Assembly (NCBI GenBank): GCA_965221465.1
Contig: OZ244892.1
Span: forward strand, 3,658,001 to 3,722,000
Source of the DNA: Azophilus sp965221465
Lineage (GTDB): Bacteria > Pseudomonadota > Gammaproteobacteria > Pseudomonadales > Azotimanducaceae
Direction of reading: 5' to 3'
DNA length: 64,000 bases
The position numbers and the translations under genes are program-made. The notes below the pieces were generated by a model. The model made no database searches, was not told where the DNA came from, and saw only the letters and a program-made list of their open reading frames with translations. How positions within the stretch are numbered: the first letter of the stretch is position 1; each line of letters starts with the position of its first letter. This document shows positions 17,214 through 25,719 of the stretch, one piece after another.

Positions 17214-17954
17214 TCATCCTTTAACAAACGCGGCAATGCGATCTTTCATATCTGGACCGACACCTGCGCCGTTGTAAATCTCGTAAGCGAGCCCTTCGGT
17301 CAACCCCATCCCATCCGTTGCTTTGAGTAGTTTTTTATAGGATCTGAGAGAGTGCCAGGAGTTTTGCAACATCTCTTTGCAATATGCGGTGACGCAGGAT
17401 TCAAACGCATCTTCCGGGAACACTCGAACAACGAGCCCCATCGCAAGTGCTTCCTCAGCGTCGTAGGTTCTCGCTGTCAGCATCATCTCCGTCGCTTTGG
17501 ACGAGCCAATTTTCCTCGGCAAACGCTGGCTGATGCCCCAAACAGGTTGCAGTGCCCACTTGCCATGGGTATCCGCAAATCTTGCATTGGCGCTTGCGAC
17601 GATCAGATCGCCTGCCAAGGCAAGTTCGAGTGCGCCCGTATAGCAATGACTGTGAACCGCTGTAACGACTGGCTGAGGCAGATTTGCCAGGGCCTCGATC
17701 ACTTTCGCCTGAAAGTTGGGGTACGGCAGTTTTTCGCCAGCCGCAATGTCCCGAAGGTCATGGCCCGCGGAGAAGCACTTCCCAGCACCCTTCAGAACCA
17801 CACAGCCGATGGTGTCCTGCTGTGACCCTATATCCTCGACGTGCGCCGAAAGCTCCTTGAACAGCGCCACGTTTAACGCGTTCAACTTTTCAGGACGGTT
17901 GAGCGTCAAGCAGGCTATCCCGTCAATGTCATTTCTCGAGACCAGTGCGGCCAT
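17214..17954 (-). CDS. Enoyl-CoA hydratase/isomerase family protein
   Basis: A 246-residue crotonase-fold protein that probably hydrates or isomerises an enoyl-CoA. Typical elements are IACLTLNRPEKLNALN, the oxyanion segment AGKCFSAGHDLRDI, and HSHCYTGALELALAGDLIVAS. The second catalytic region reads THGKWALQPVWGISQRLPRKIG. The ATG at 17954 (MAALVSRND) begins the domain and is preferred over an open extension to 18029. The gene is divergent from an SDR across a 158-base gap holding palindrome half-sites. Confidence 0.9.
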   Translation of the reverse strand: MAALVSRNDIDGIACLTLNRPEKLNALNVALFKELSAHVEDIGSQQDTIGCVVLKGAGKCFSAGHDLRDIAAGEKLPYPNFQAKVIEALANLPQPVVTAVHSHCYTGALELALAGDLIVASANARFADTHGKWALQPVWGISQRLPRKIGSSKATEMMLTARTYDAEEALAMGLVVRVFPEDAFESCVTAYCKEMLQNSWHSLRSYKKLLKATDGMGLTEGLAYEIYNGAGVGPDMKDRIAAFVKG

Positions 17955-17997
17955 AAGTACCTCATTTGAATTGCGCCTGCGTATGCATTGTACAGGA

Positions 17998-18014
17998 ATC
18001 AAATGTCGACTGAC
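17998..18014. promoter_or_regulatory. Degenerate copy of the 17-bp operator-like palindrome
   Basis: ATCAAATGTCGACTGAC matches the perfect palindrome at 27580-27596 at 13 of 17 positions, with the left half exact. Extra CATTTGA half-sites lie at 17963-17969 and about 18044-18050. It lies between the divergent enoyl-CoA hydratase and SDR genes and may bind one of the local TetR regulators. Confidence 0.4.
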
Positions 18015-18112
18015 TTTCGAACATGGCAACAGTAATCCAATACCATTTGAATTACCGCGTGGATTTAGTAGCCTTGTATCGCGACTTGTTTGCTAGCGAT
18101 GGGCAAGGAAAC

Positions 18113-18877
18113 ATGAAAGACAAAGTAGCGATTATTACAGGGGCGGCATCGGAGGTAGGTATCGGTCGGGCCACTGCGGAACGCTTCATTGCGGAGGGGG
18201 TCAAGGTCATCTTGACCGACGTTGTTCAAAAGAGTGGGGAAATCGTTGCAGAGCAACTAGGGTCAAACGCAGTATTCAAGTTCTTGGACGCCAGCAATGA
18301 GGCGCACTGGATCGACGCCATCGCTTTTGCTCAGAAAGAGTTTGGAAGGCTCGATATCGTGGTTAACAACGGAGCCACCTTTGACACAAAGGCGATCGAT
18401 GAAGTTTCTTTTGAAGCATTTGAGCGCGTATTCAAAGTCAATGCGGGCGGGGTATTGCTTAGCTGTAAGCATGCGATTCCCGTGATGAAGGAGAGTGGCG
18501 GTTCGATTATCAACATATCCTCGAACTCCGCTGCGATTGGATACCCGATGATTCCTGCTTACTCGGCATCCAAGGGCGCGATCAATTCAATGACTAGATC
18601 GATTGCCGCAGATATGCGGCTTCGAAACTACCCGATCCGTGTGAACACCGTTATGCCTGGTGGCGTTCGGGGAGCCACCGCACGCGCTGCAGTATTGGAA
18701 CTGGCCGGTCTCGACTCGGAAAGCAACGAACCCGGAGCAAAGGAATTAAGGGAGTCTTGGCTACCGCCGGAGAATGTTGCGGCGGCCGTGGCTTTTCTAG
18801 CCTCAGATGACGCAGCGGGAATCAATGGAACGGAGTTCTTTGTGGACAATGCGCTATCGTTCACCGTGACAAATTAA
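18113..18877 (+). CDS. Short-chain dehydrogenase/reductase
   Basis: A 254-residue classical SDR (NAD(P)-dependent alcohol/ketone oxidoreductase). The cofactor site is VAIITGAASEVGIGRATAERF (one residue longer than usual TGxxxGIG), with NNGA (NAG-type) near residue 90, INISSNSA with catalytic Ser, and YSASK catalytic Tyr-Lys. The ATG at 18113 with AAGGAA upstream begins at the Rossmann strand; the longer open frame to 18023 is not needed. A probable partner of the divergent enoyl-CoA hydratase in acyl-chain metabolism (inference). Confidence 0.92.
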   Translation: MKDKVAIITGAASEVGIGRATAERFIAEGVKVILTDVVQKSGEIVAEQLGSNAVFKFLDASNEAHWIDAIAFAQKEFGRLDIVVNNGATFDTKAIDEVSFEAFERVFKVNAGGVLLSCKHAIPVMKESGGSIINISSNSAAIGYPMIPAYSASKGAINSMTRSIAADMRLRNYPIRVNTVMPGGVRGATARAAVLELAGLDSESNEPGAKELRESWLPPENVAAAVAFLASDDAAGINGTEFFVDNALSFTVTN

Positions 18878-18925
18878 CTGCTAGACAGTCACTGGCCGAT
18901 GGTTGGAGATCAAAAAACAAACAGT

Positions 18926-19023
18926 ATGACATCAAGACTTACGGAATAAGTACCGATTATTGCTGGCTCGACGAGAGGAATAGGTGCTAGTGCCGCACAT
19001 TTGGACTCATTGATAGTGGATTG
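18926..19023 (+). pseudogene. N-terminal remnant of an SDR with in-frame stop
   Basis: The frame from the ATG at 18926 reads MTSRLTE, then a TAA stop, then VPIIAGSTRGIGASAAHL before losing similarity. The second part is an SDR cofactor-binding motif (GSTRGIGA with flanking hydrophobic strand), and the whole fits an SDR N-terminus of the form MTxRLxxKxxIITGSTRGIG with one codon turned into a stop. Nothing of the rest of the enzyme is visible before the next gene. It follows an intact SDR on the same strand. Confidence 0.6.
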
Positions 19024-19084
19024 AACACGACAAGTATTCGCGACACTAATGATATGAGGCGGGCGGCCAATCAAGAACCTTTGC

Positions 19085-21247
19085 TTACGTCAGTCGGCAT
19101 ACTTCCACGGGTACTCCGTTCAACCAGGACATATGACTCAAAGGCTCAAAAGCATCGGATGGCATGAGCTCGTTGCAATTTGCGCCTGGAATTCGTGCTG
19201 CGACACTCATTCCGCAAATGCCTTTCTGCCCATAGCCGTGACTCATGGCAACCACCCCCATACCGACTTCATCCGACACCCTCAACAACGTTTCGATACT
19301 GCCGTAGTCGTTGTAGACGCGTATGGAGTCACCTTCGAACAACCCTAGTGTTTTTGCGTCAGCCGGATTCATGTGCAAGGGGTTTTCTGTAATCGTTCCC
19401 TTTCTGAATCTGTGAATGTTGCATAACCAAGTATTGTGCATTGCGTTAGTGCGCAGTGAAATCAAGCGCAATTGACCCTGGGGCGCGGATTTGAACTCTT
19501 GAAAAATGCTCTCGCAACGATCGAACAGTCCCGCACTCTCGAACTTTGGTGGGCAGCAATCAACTTTCTTGTCCGGGTGTTGCAAGCACCTTTCGAACAA
19601 CTCGTCCTTTGGGCGCGGCTCCAGAAGTGCCGTCTGATGCGGCATGGTTTTGATTTCTTCGACCGACAACCCACTTACGGCCAGCATCTGATCAAGGGGC
19701 GCAAACCCATCTTGGCCTGAATCTGGTTCATCCAGAACGGAGCCCCACCCCATCGCCTGACTCAGTTTGCTCGCTATCCACCAGTCTTCCTTGCGCTGTC
19801 CAACAGGACTTACAACGGCGTCGGTATACTGCAAATACGGGGTACCCGACTGATGACCGTTGGCGAGTACAGAGTTAATATCTGCTCTTTCGAGCCAGTC
19901 CGCCGCTGCCAGAGTGTAGTCTGCCATTTCTGACATCGAATTAAGGTTGATATCAACGTTGACCATCAACTCCAACTTCGAAAACGCATCTCGCATCTTC
20001 GATTCACCTGCGATTGAGAACATCGGGTTGCCGAAGAACGTGATCAGTGCATTGATGTCCCCGCCTTCGATCAGGCTGGGAAGCAGCACTCCCGGCAACG
20101 CGGCCACATCGGTCGGCGCCGGAATCTCTCCGATGGAAGTCACCAGTGGCTGAGGTCTCTCGGGAGGCACCGGCAACTTGTCGTCACAATAACCTGTGGG
20201 GCTATAAGTACCGCCTTCCTTTCCTAGATTACCGGTGATGAAGTTGACCATCTCGACCAGCCAAAAGCCCAATAACCCCTGCCTGCTCTGGTTGAGGCCT
20301 GTTGCGGAATAGACAGCGGCAGATTTCGCGCTGATTATGTCGTTCGCTATCGATTTTAGCTTCTCTTCGCTGATGCGGGTGACTCGAGCAACTCTTGCAG
20401 CGGGATACCGCTCTACGAATTCTTTAAGGCCTTCCAGGTTCTTTCCGTGCTTTCCAACTAACGCTTCATCGATACCATCTTGCAAAAAAATCTCGTTGAT
20501 CAGCGCGGCCAAAAAGTAGATATCGGTCCCTGGGGTGATGAGCACTGTTTCGCCCGTTTCGGGCGTTGAGGACTCGATCTTGCGCGGATTGATAAAACAA
20601 ACTTTACCGCCGCGACGCTTGATTTTCTTTACGATCTCCAAGGAGTCATTCGGAACAGCCATGTTGACCCAACGCGAGATTTTCGGGTTGGCTCCAATGC
20701 ACAACAAATACTGCGTATTGACAAGATCCGGCAGCATAAAAGACATGCTCCCGTAAATTTCAGCAATACCTGCAGTTTTGTTGGCCGCGTCTTGTGTATT
20801 CGCGTTAAACAGCATGCGCGAGCCAGATTCAGCCATAAACCGATTGACGGCAAAGAAGCCACGAGAATCGAATACGATTGGGTTTCCGAAATAAATCCCT
20901 ACACTATCCGGGCCATGCTCCTCGCGTATGGCAGCTAGGCGCTGTCCGATTTCAGCGAAGGCGCTGTCCCAACTAATCTCTTTGTACCGTCCGACGGTTT
21001 CACTACGTGGGTTCGTTCTCTTCAAGGGTGCGTTGAGCCTGTCCGGGTCATTGTGGACATCCAAAAACGACAACCCCTTGTGGCAAGGAATGCCTCCGCT
21101 CGGGTGTTCGGGGTAGGGCTCTAGTTTCTCCATCTTTCCGCTGGCATTGAAACGAACCATTATTGGGCACGCTGGTTCGCAAATTCGGCAAAAAGTTGGC
21201 TTAGTCACACTCACAGCCAGATTCACTTTTTTCGACCCTTCCTCCAT
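19085..21247 (-). CDS. Stand-alone molybdopterin oxidoreductase (MopB family) 1
   Basis: A 720-residue catalytic subunit of the DMSO-reductase/formate-dehydrogenase superfamily, with bis-MGD molybdenum or tungsten and one N-terminal [4Fe-4S] cluster bound by Cys20, Cys23, Cys27 and Cys55 (CRICEPAC, later PCHKG). The superfamily pattern continues with NDPDRLNAPLKR, the SWDSAFAEIGQRL helix, VNFITGNLGKEGGT and a C-terminal MGD-binding beta-barrel (MNPADAKTLGLFEGDSIRVYNDYGS). No Tat signal is present, so it is cytoplasmic. No electron-transfer or chaperone subunit is adjacent. It follows a TonB receptor on the same strand. The substrate is unknown. Confidence 0.9.
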   Translation of the reverse strand: MEEGSKKVNLAVSVTKPTFCRICEPACPIMVRFNASGKMEKLEPYPEHPSGGIPCHKGLSFLDVHNDPDRLNAPLKRTNPRSETVGRYKEISWDSAFAEIGQRLAAIREEHGPDSVGIYFGNPIVFDSRGFFAVNRFMAESGSRMLFNANTQDAANKTAGIAEIYGSMSFMLPDLVNTQYLLCIGANPKISRWVNMAVPNDSLEIVKKIKRRGGKVCFINPRKIESSTPETGETVLITPGTDIYFLAALINEIFLQDGIDEALVGKHGKNLEGLKEFVERYPAARVARVTRISEEKLKSIANDIISAKSAAVYSATGLNQSRQGLLGFWLVEMVNFITGNLGKEGGTYSPTGYCDDKLPVPPERPQPLVTSIGEIPAPTDVAALPGVLLPSLIEGGDINALITFFGNPMFSIAGESKMRDAFSKLELMVNVDINLNSMSEMADYTLAAADWLERADINSVLANGHQSGTPYLQYTDAVVSPVGQRKEDWWIASKLSQAMGWGSVLDEPDSGQDGFAPLDQMLAVSGLSVEEIKTMPHQTALLEPRPKDELFERCLQHPDKKVDCCPPKFESAGLFDRCESIFQEFKSAPQGQLRLISLRTNAMHNTWLCNIHRFRKGTITENPLHMNPADAKTLGLFEGDSIRVYNDYGSIETLLRVSDEVGMGVVAMSHGYGQKGICGMSVAARIPGANCNELMPSDAFEPLSHMSWLNGVPVEVCRLT

Positions 21248-21283
21248 AGAAGCGCCTGTGTTCTTCCGGTTGTTCCAGTTGGG

Positions 21284-21538
21284 TCAAAAAGTCCATCGCA
21301 CCTTGTGTGCGTATTCAGATAGCTCTAGCCGCGCGATGTCCTGATTGCTGGATAATCTATGCAGTATAGGAATCTGTTCGCGCAAGGACTCAAATCGAAT
21401 CTTCAGCACCTCGAGTTGAAGTGCGGCACGTTCTCTTCGAGGAATCGAATGAGAACAAGCAATCGAACCAAAGCCCTCCACCAAGTACCCCACTGGATCA
21501 TTGCAATATCGGATGGCGTCGGCACGCAGTTCACTCAT
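21284..21538 (-). CDS. Small uncharacterised protein, possibly truncated
   Basis: An 84-residue frame fitting neatly between the TonB receptor stop (13 bases upstream) and the Mo-oxidoreductase start (36 bases downstream), all on the minus strand. It reads MSELRADAIRYCNDPVGYLVEG at the start (first 20 residues to GYLV) and has an amphipathic helix-rich middle (ERAALQLEVLKIRFESLREQ). The end (HKVRWTF) is abrupt; a one-base frame change at the run of T near 21285 would continue as LTQLEQPEEHRRFYGG. It may be the N-terminus of a larger enzyme that has been cut, or a small real protein. Family not recognised. Confidence 0.5.
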   Translation of the reverse strand: MSELRADAIRYCNDPVGYLVEGFGSIACSHSIPRRERAALQLEVLKIRFESLREQIPILHRLSSNQDIARLELSEYAHKVRWTF

Positions 21539-21551
21539 GGAGAATCGGTCC

Positions 21552-23828
21552 TCAGAATCGATAGGACACCTCTACGCCCCAGTGTCTGGGCAATCCGTAG
21601 TTGCCAATCGATCCGATGCTCGTCGCATGAACGATCTGGATAATGTACTCCTCGTCGGTCGCGTTCTTTACAAATCCTCGTACAGCAATATTGTTTGAAG
21701 GCGTTGTATAAGTGGCATACAGATTAATCAGATTGTACGCGTCACCTTCATCCGTATCGTTGTCGTAAAGTCGATACTGCGTTTCGGACTGATGGTACCA
21801 CTCGCCTCTAAGTGTGAGGTCGCCTGCCTCGCTCAGTGGTACATCGACATTCAACCCTAGCGAAGCCGTCAATTCCGGCGCGCGCTGTGTCGGGTTTCCT
21901 TCAATATCCACTACACCAAGAGCAACTGCGTCCATCCGCGTAGCTCCGGCGAGTTCCGCATTGATTTGGGCGACGCTGTCCAGGAGTAATCCTGCCTTTT
22001 CAATCTCGCTATCGTTGTAGGCGATTGCAGTATCGATTGAGAACGCGTCATTCACTCGCCACTGCCACTCTACTTCTACTCCTCGCATCCGAGATTCATC
22101 GGTATTCAGGATGATTGCGCCAACTCCGCCGGCCGGCGTCACAAACGACTGCTGATTTTCATAGTCATAGTTAAAGGCGGTCAAATTCAGAATCATCGAC
22201 CCATCAAGAAGGGTCATCTTCAGCGCCGCCTCCCAAGACTGAATTTCCTCGGGCTCGTATTCCCCGGCGCATGTACTGAATGAAATACCACCTGACTTGT
22301 ACGCTTCCTGATACTGCGCGTAAAACAGTACGGTTTCCGATGCATTCCATTCCAATCTCGCTTTTGGATCGGTCGACGACCAAGACTGGCTCGTCTCGAC
22401 GTCAGGGCACAGAGGAATAACGAGCGGATCGGCAGGTATGAAGCCAAGCGCAAACAACGTTGGCGAATTGATCGTAAAGTCGCCAAATTGGCTTGTATTC
22501 TTGTCGTCCTCCGAGTGTCGGAGGCCGAAGTTTATCCGCCAGTCATCGCTCAACTGATAGGTCACATCAGCAAAGAAAGCGAGAGATTCAGTCTCTTCAA
22601 CCACGTTGGTTCTGTTGATGTCCGGCCCTTCTCCGAAGAACCCACCAGATGCAAACAAGCCTGCCAGGTAAATCGGAGTTTCCGAAGTAAATTCCTCGTC
22701 AAAATAGTACGCGCCCAAAACCCAATCGAGTCGATCATTCAATCCTGCGCCGCTTAGATTGAATTCTTGCGTGAGCGATTCAGATTCCTGAATTCTCGGA
22801 TCGCCGTCGATTCCTATCAGAACGCCTTGGGCTGTCGTGCCATCGGCAGCAAATATCTGTGGCCCCTCTGTATGATCGATGTATCCGGTAATTGACTTGA
22901 ACGAAGCTGTTTCGTTGATCGCCCAATCGAATGTCAACCCGGTCAGCGTAGTTTCTTTATCCCTTCTGGGATCGACGGCACTCTGATTCACCGTGTGGGG
23001 CGAATCTGGCCTATCGTCCGGGAGGGTGATCAAGCCATCGATGCTGAATGTGGATTCGGGATTGAACTCGAGCGCCTGCTCGACAGCGGAGGTTTCCTGC
23101 TCCTGGTAAGAGATACTCAGGTCGACAGTTACTGCATCCGAGGGAAGCCATCGGAGAGCGCCGCGTACTGTATTCTGCTTGTCATCACCGAGTTCACGGT
23201 CGCCGGTGCCGACGTTTTTCAAGTAGCCATTGTGATCTGAATACGAGGCTGACAATCGTCCCAACAATCTGTCTTCTACAAGCGCGCCACTCACAAAACC
23301 GTTCATTTTCGTGGCACCCCAATCGCCGCCACCAACAGTGATCTCGCCTGTGAACTCTTGTGTTGGCTTGGCGCTGATATAGTTGATCACGCCACCCGTA
23401 GCATTTCGACCGTAAAGTGTACCTTGCGGCCCGCGCAAAACTTCAATGCGTTCCAGGTCGAGCAACTCCAGAGTCGCCATCGATGCACGGGGAAGAAAAA
23501 ATCCGTCGACATGAGTAGCAACACCCGGCTCGGCGTTGCCATTTTCTACCTGCATGCCAATCCCTCGTATGGTGACCATGGATGCCCCGGCGTTTTCGGA
23601 ATAGTTCAGGCCGGGAATACTAGTTTGAAGATCGGCAACCGTCGTGATGCCTCGATCCTCGATCTGATTTTTGCCGAGCGCCGAGACCGCTGCCGCGACT
23701 TCCTGAACCGACTCGGAACGTTTTTGCGCTGTAACGATGATCTCTTCAATCGCCTGTTCCTCTGCTGCCACGATGCTCGAACAAAGCACCAGACAAACCC
23801 ATGCAACCGCAAATGTCAGGATTTTCAT
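21552..23828 (-). CDS. TonB-dependent outer-membrane receptor 1
   Basis: A 758-residue receptor. It has a signal peptide (MKILTFAVAWVCLVLCSSIVAAEE), a TonB box-like EEIIVTAQKR at about residues 28-37, a plug domain with RGIGMQ, VDGFFLPRA, LERIEVLRGPQGTLYGRNATGG, and a 22-strand barrel ending YGLPRHWGVEVSYRF. Such receptors of the large FecA/CirA-like group import bulky compounds using proton-motive force. Co-directional with the small ORF and Mo-oxidoreductase 1 downstream, so it probably imports the substrate of this cluster (inference). An 8-base palindrome GAACGTTC lies 49 bases upstream. Confidence 0.95.
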   Translation of the reverse strand: MKILTFAVAWVCLVLCSSIVAAEEQAIEEIIVTAQKRSESVQEVAAAVSALGKNQIEDRGITTVADLQTSIPGLNYSENAGASMVTIRGIGMQVENGNAEPGVATHVDGFFLPRASMATLELLDLERIEVLRGPQGTLYGRNATGGVINYISAKPTQEFTGEITVGGGDWGATKMNGFVSGALVEDRLLGRLSASYSDHNGYLKNVGTGDRELGDDKQNTVRGALRWLPSDAVTVDLSISYQEQETSAVEQALEFNPESTFSIDGLITLPDDRPDSPHTVNQSAVDPRRDKETTLTGLTFDWAINETASFKSITGYIDHTEGPQIFAADGTTAQGVLIGIDGDPRIQESESLTQEFNLSGAGLNDRLDWVLGAYYFDEEFTSETPIYLAGLFASGGFFGEGPDINRTNVVEETESLAFFADVTYQLSDDWRINFGLRHSEDDKNTSQFGDFTINSPTLFALGFIPADPLVIPLCPDVETSQSWSSTDPKARLEWNASETVLFYAQYQEAYKSGGISFSTCAGEYEPEEIQSWEAALKMTLLDGSMILNLTAFNYDYENQQSFVTPAGGVGAIILNTDESRMRGVEVEWQWRVNDAFSIDTAIAYNDSEIEKAGLLLDSVAQINAELAGATRMDAVALGVVDIEGNPTQRAPELTASLGLNVDVPLSEAGDLTLRGEWYHQSETQYRLYDNDTDEGDAYNLINLYATYTTPSNNIAVRGFVKNATDEEYIIQIVHATSIGSIGNYGLPRHWGVEVSYRF

Positions 23829-23890
23829 TTACACCCCTCCTAGTTAGTAGAAACTCGCTACCCCGGAATAATACACGAACGTTCATATAA

Positions 23891-24061
23891 TTAAAACCGC
23901 ATTGTCTGCGGGTTTGCGATCCAATGCCCTTCACTTGCCTCATTTCGACACGCCAGAATCACACGGGCTCCATTTTTCGCCAGAACGAGCGCAGACTCGA
24001 AGCCGATAGTCGCCCCGGTGATTACAGCGGTTTTCCCGTGTTGATCTGGAATATCGCTCAC
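23891..24061 (-). pseudogene. N-terminal remnant of an SDR (retinol-dehydrogenase-like)
   Basis: A 56-codon frame from a GTG at 24061 reads VSDIPDQHGKTAVITGAT then IGFESALVLAKNGARVILAC and RNEAS before ending at TAA. This is the N-terminal Rossmann motif of SDRs of the form DIPDQ-GKTAVITGANSGIGFE, with two or three residues missing from the glycine-rich loop and everything after the second strand absent. A GGGG run precedes the start. The truncated loop and length mean it cannot be a working enzyme. Confidence 0.65.
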
Positions 24062-24075
24062 GCCCCATCATTTCT

Positions 24076-24291
24076 CTAACATCGGATTGTCGCCGTGAAA
24101 ATTAGCTGGTCGCCACCTCTAGAATTTGCGAGCACGCATGCTGCTGCGCCGATGCGTACCGCCGGATTGATATACAGCTGCTCTGCATCTGCGAACACGT
24201 CGTCAGCAGGCGCAGGGCCAATGCAATCCGCTGGGCAGATTTCCAAACGGGAATAGGCTGCAACACTGGGAACAGCGATTACGTACGCGAT
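24076..24291 (-). pseudogene. Degenerate ferredoxin without start codon and with most cluster cysteines lost
   Basis: A 71-codon minus-strand frame follows a good AGGAG and reads IAYVIAVPSVAAYSRLEICP, then ADCIGPAPADDVFADAEQLY, INPAVRIGAAACVLAN. It aligns with 7Fe/[4Fe-4S] ferredoxins of the MAYVI-C...CPVDCIHP...DEAEQLYIDPEECIDCGACVEACP type. The first codon is ATC where ATG is expected. Of the usual cysteines only the CPADC pair and one in the second motif remain; the ECIDCGAC-type motif reads VRIGAAAC. It is a clear ferredoxin relative but is almost surely not functional. Its position opposite a P450 gene suggests a former redox partner. Confidence 0.65.
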
Positions 24292-24333
24292 AATTCTCCT
24301 TTTTGCGACAAGCCCCCTGTTTGACCGAGATTA

Positions 24334-24350
24334 ATCAAATAGTATTTAAT
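24334..24350. promoter_or_regulatory. Operator-like near-palindrome upstream of P450-1
   Basis: ATCAAATAGTATTTAAT is palindromic at 7 of 8 arm positions and matches the perfect 17-bp palindrome at 27580-27596 at 13 of 17 positions. It lies 86 bases before the P450-1 ATG in an AT-rich stretch and is also upstream of the ferredoxin remnant. A TetR-family site is the simplest reading. Confidence 0.5.
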
Positions 24351-24435
24351 TAATCAAGGGAAAGCCAGGGCAATTTTCGAAAGTGGTTTTCAGGTTGCCC
24401 TATGCAACAGACATAGCAGCCCGGAGGCAGTACTG

Positions 24436-25719
24436 ATGATTGACACAAGTGAACTAGGATTCGATGACCCGGACCATCCTCTGTTTCACCATCCCGACGA
24501 TCTGTCTGAAATTGAACACTACGAAGACATTGTCCGAGAAGCGTGCAAACTGAGAGAGCTAGGTGAAGTCATAGAGGGAACAGGAACGCACTTTGGCCAG
24601 TTCAAGTTTCCAAGCACGATGGTGTTGCCCAGCCGCCAATCCGAAAGCTCCTTTGCCGCACTCAGTTATAACGCCGTAAAGTCTGTCCTCATGAACACAA
24701 GAGACTTTTCCTCAACGATATTCGAGGACACTGTGGGGCAACTCTGGGGCCGGAATATCGCTTTGATGGACCCGCCGGAACACACCGCCATACGCGCACA
24801 TGTACAAAAGGCATTCATGCCGAATCTCGTAGCCAGCTGGCATGAGGACATAATTGTCCCGTTGATGGAGGAGCGCTTCGCTGCAATCAGGCACAAAGGC
24901 AAAGCAAACCTCACAAGGGAGTTAACCGGTTTCTATCCGTTTCAAATTTTCTGTGAAGTTGTAGGCTTTGATTCTCGAGACGTCACTGATATCTCTCGGT
25001 GGCTGAAAGAAATCATGGAGTTTGGCAGTGATCCCGAGCAAGGTTATCGAGCGTCAGAGCAGATCAAGAACTACGCAGCTAAAATCATCGCTGATCGGAG
25101 AAAGAACCCTAGAGGTGACCTTATATCGGCGCTCTCGCAAGCGGAGGTCGACGAAGGTCCACTCCCCGATGACCTGTTTGTTGGCATTGTCATTCACCTG
25201 CTTCAGGGAGGCGTGGATACGGTATTCAAGATTTCCAGTTCCATGATACAACTACTGCTTACCCATGAGGAGCAATTCAAAAAACTCAAAGCGGATCGGT
25301 CTCTGATCCCCGGCACAGTAGAGGAATCCCTAAGGTATCAAGGCGTACTCAGTCATATGCCACGCAAGGTAATGAACGACACTGAGCTAGCCGGTGTCAA
25401 AATACCCAAAGGGGCGATCATGTACGTTTTCCATGGGGTCGCTAATCGCGACCCGGACCGTTGGCCCGATCCGCACGCTTTTGATATAACTCGCAAACCC
25501 ATACAACACATGGGCTTCGGCAACGGCCCACACATTTGTATCGGAATGCATTTGGCAAGGGCTGAACTCGCGCTCTATCTCGAACATGTTCTTGATGACC
25601 TGCCTAATCTACGATGGGATTCATCGTTAACCTCCGTACCCCAGGTCACAGGGTGGTCGTTTCGCGCTCCACTGGAACTGCCCGTGGAGTGGGATATTGC
25701 TGAACCAGCGAAACAGTGA
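24436..25719 (+). CDS. Cytochrome P450 (1)
   Basis: A 427-residue soluble bacterial P450 monooxygenase. The heme-binding loop is FGNGPHICIG with Cys368 as the thiolate ligand. The I-helix oxygen-activation motif is LLQGGVDTVF, and the K-helix ExxR is EESLR. MDPPEHTAIRAHVQKAF in the C-helix region is typical of class I enzymes that take electrons from a ferredoxin. AGGCAG lies upstream of the ATG. It forms an operon with the SnoaL-like gene through a GTGA overlap. The nearest intact ferredoxin is at 30658-30972; a degenerate ferredoxin is directly upstream on the opposite strand. The substrate is unknown, plausibly a terpenoid, steroid or fatty acid. Confidence 0.95.
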   Translation: MIDTSELGFDDPDHPLFHHPDDLSEIEHYEDIVREACKLRELGEVIEGTGTHFGQFKFPSTMVLPSRQSESSFAALSYNAVKSVLMNTRDFSSTIFEDTVGQLWGRNIALMDPPEHTAIRAHVQKAFMPNLVASWHEDIIVPLMEERFAAIRHKGKANLTRELTGFYPFQIFCEVVGFDSRDVTDISRWLKEIMEFGSDPEQGYRASEQIKNYAAKIIADRRKNPRGDLISALSQAEVDEGPLPDDLFVGIVIHLLQGGVDTVFKISSSMIQLLLTHEEQFKKLKADRSLIPGTVEESLRYQGVLSHMPRKVMNDTELAGVKIPKGAIMYVFHGVANRDPDRWPDPHAFDITRKPIQHMGFGNGPHICIGMHLARAELALYLEHVLDDLPNLRWDSSLTSVPQVTGWSFRAPLELPVEWDIAEPAKQ

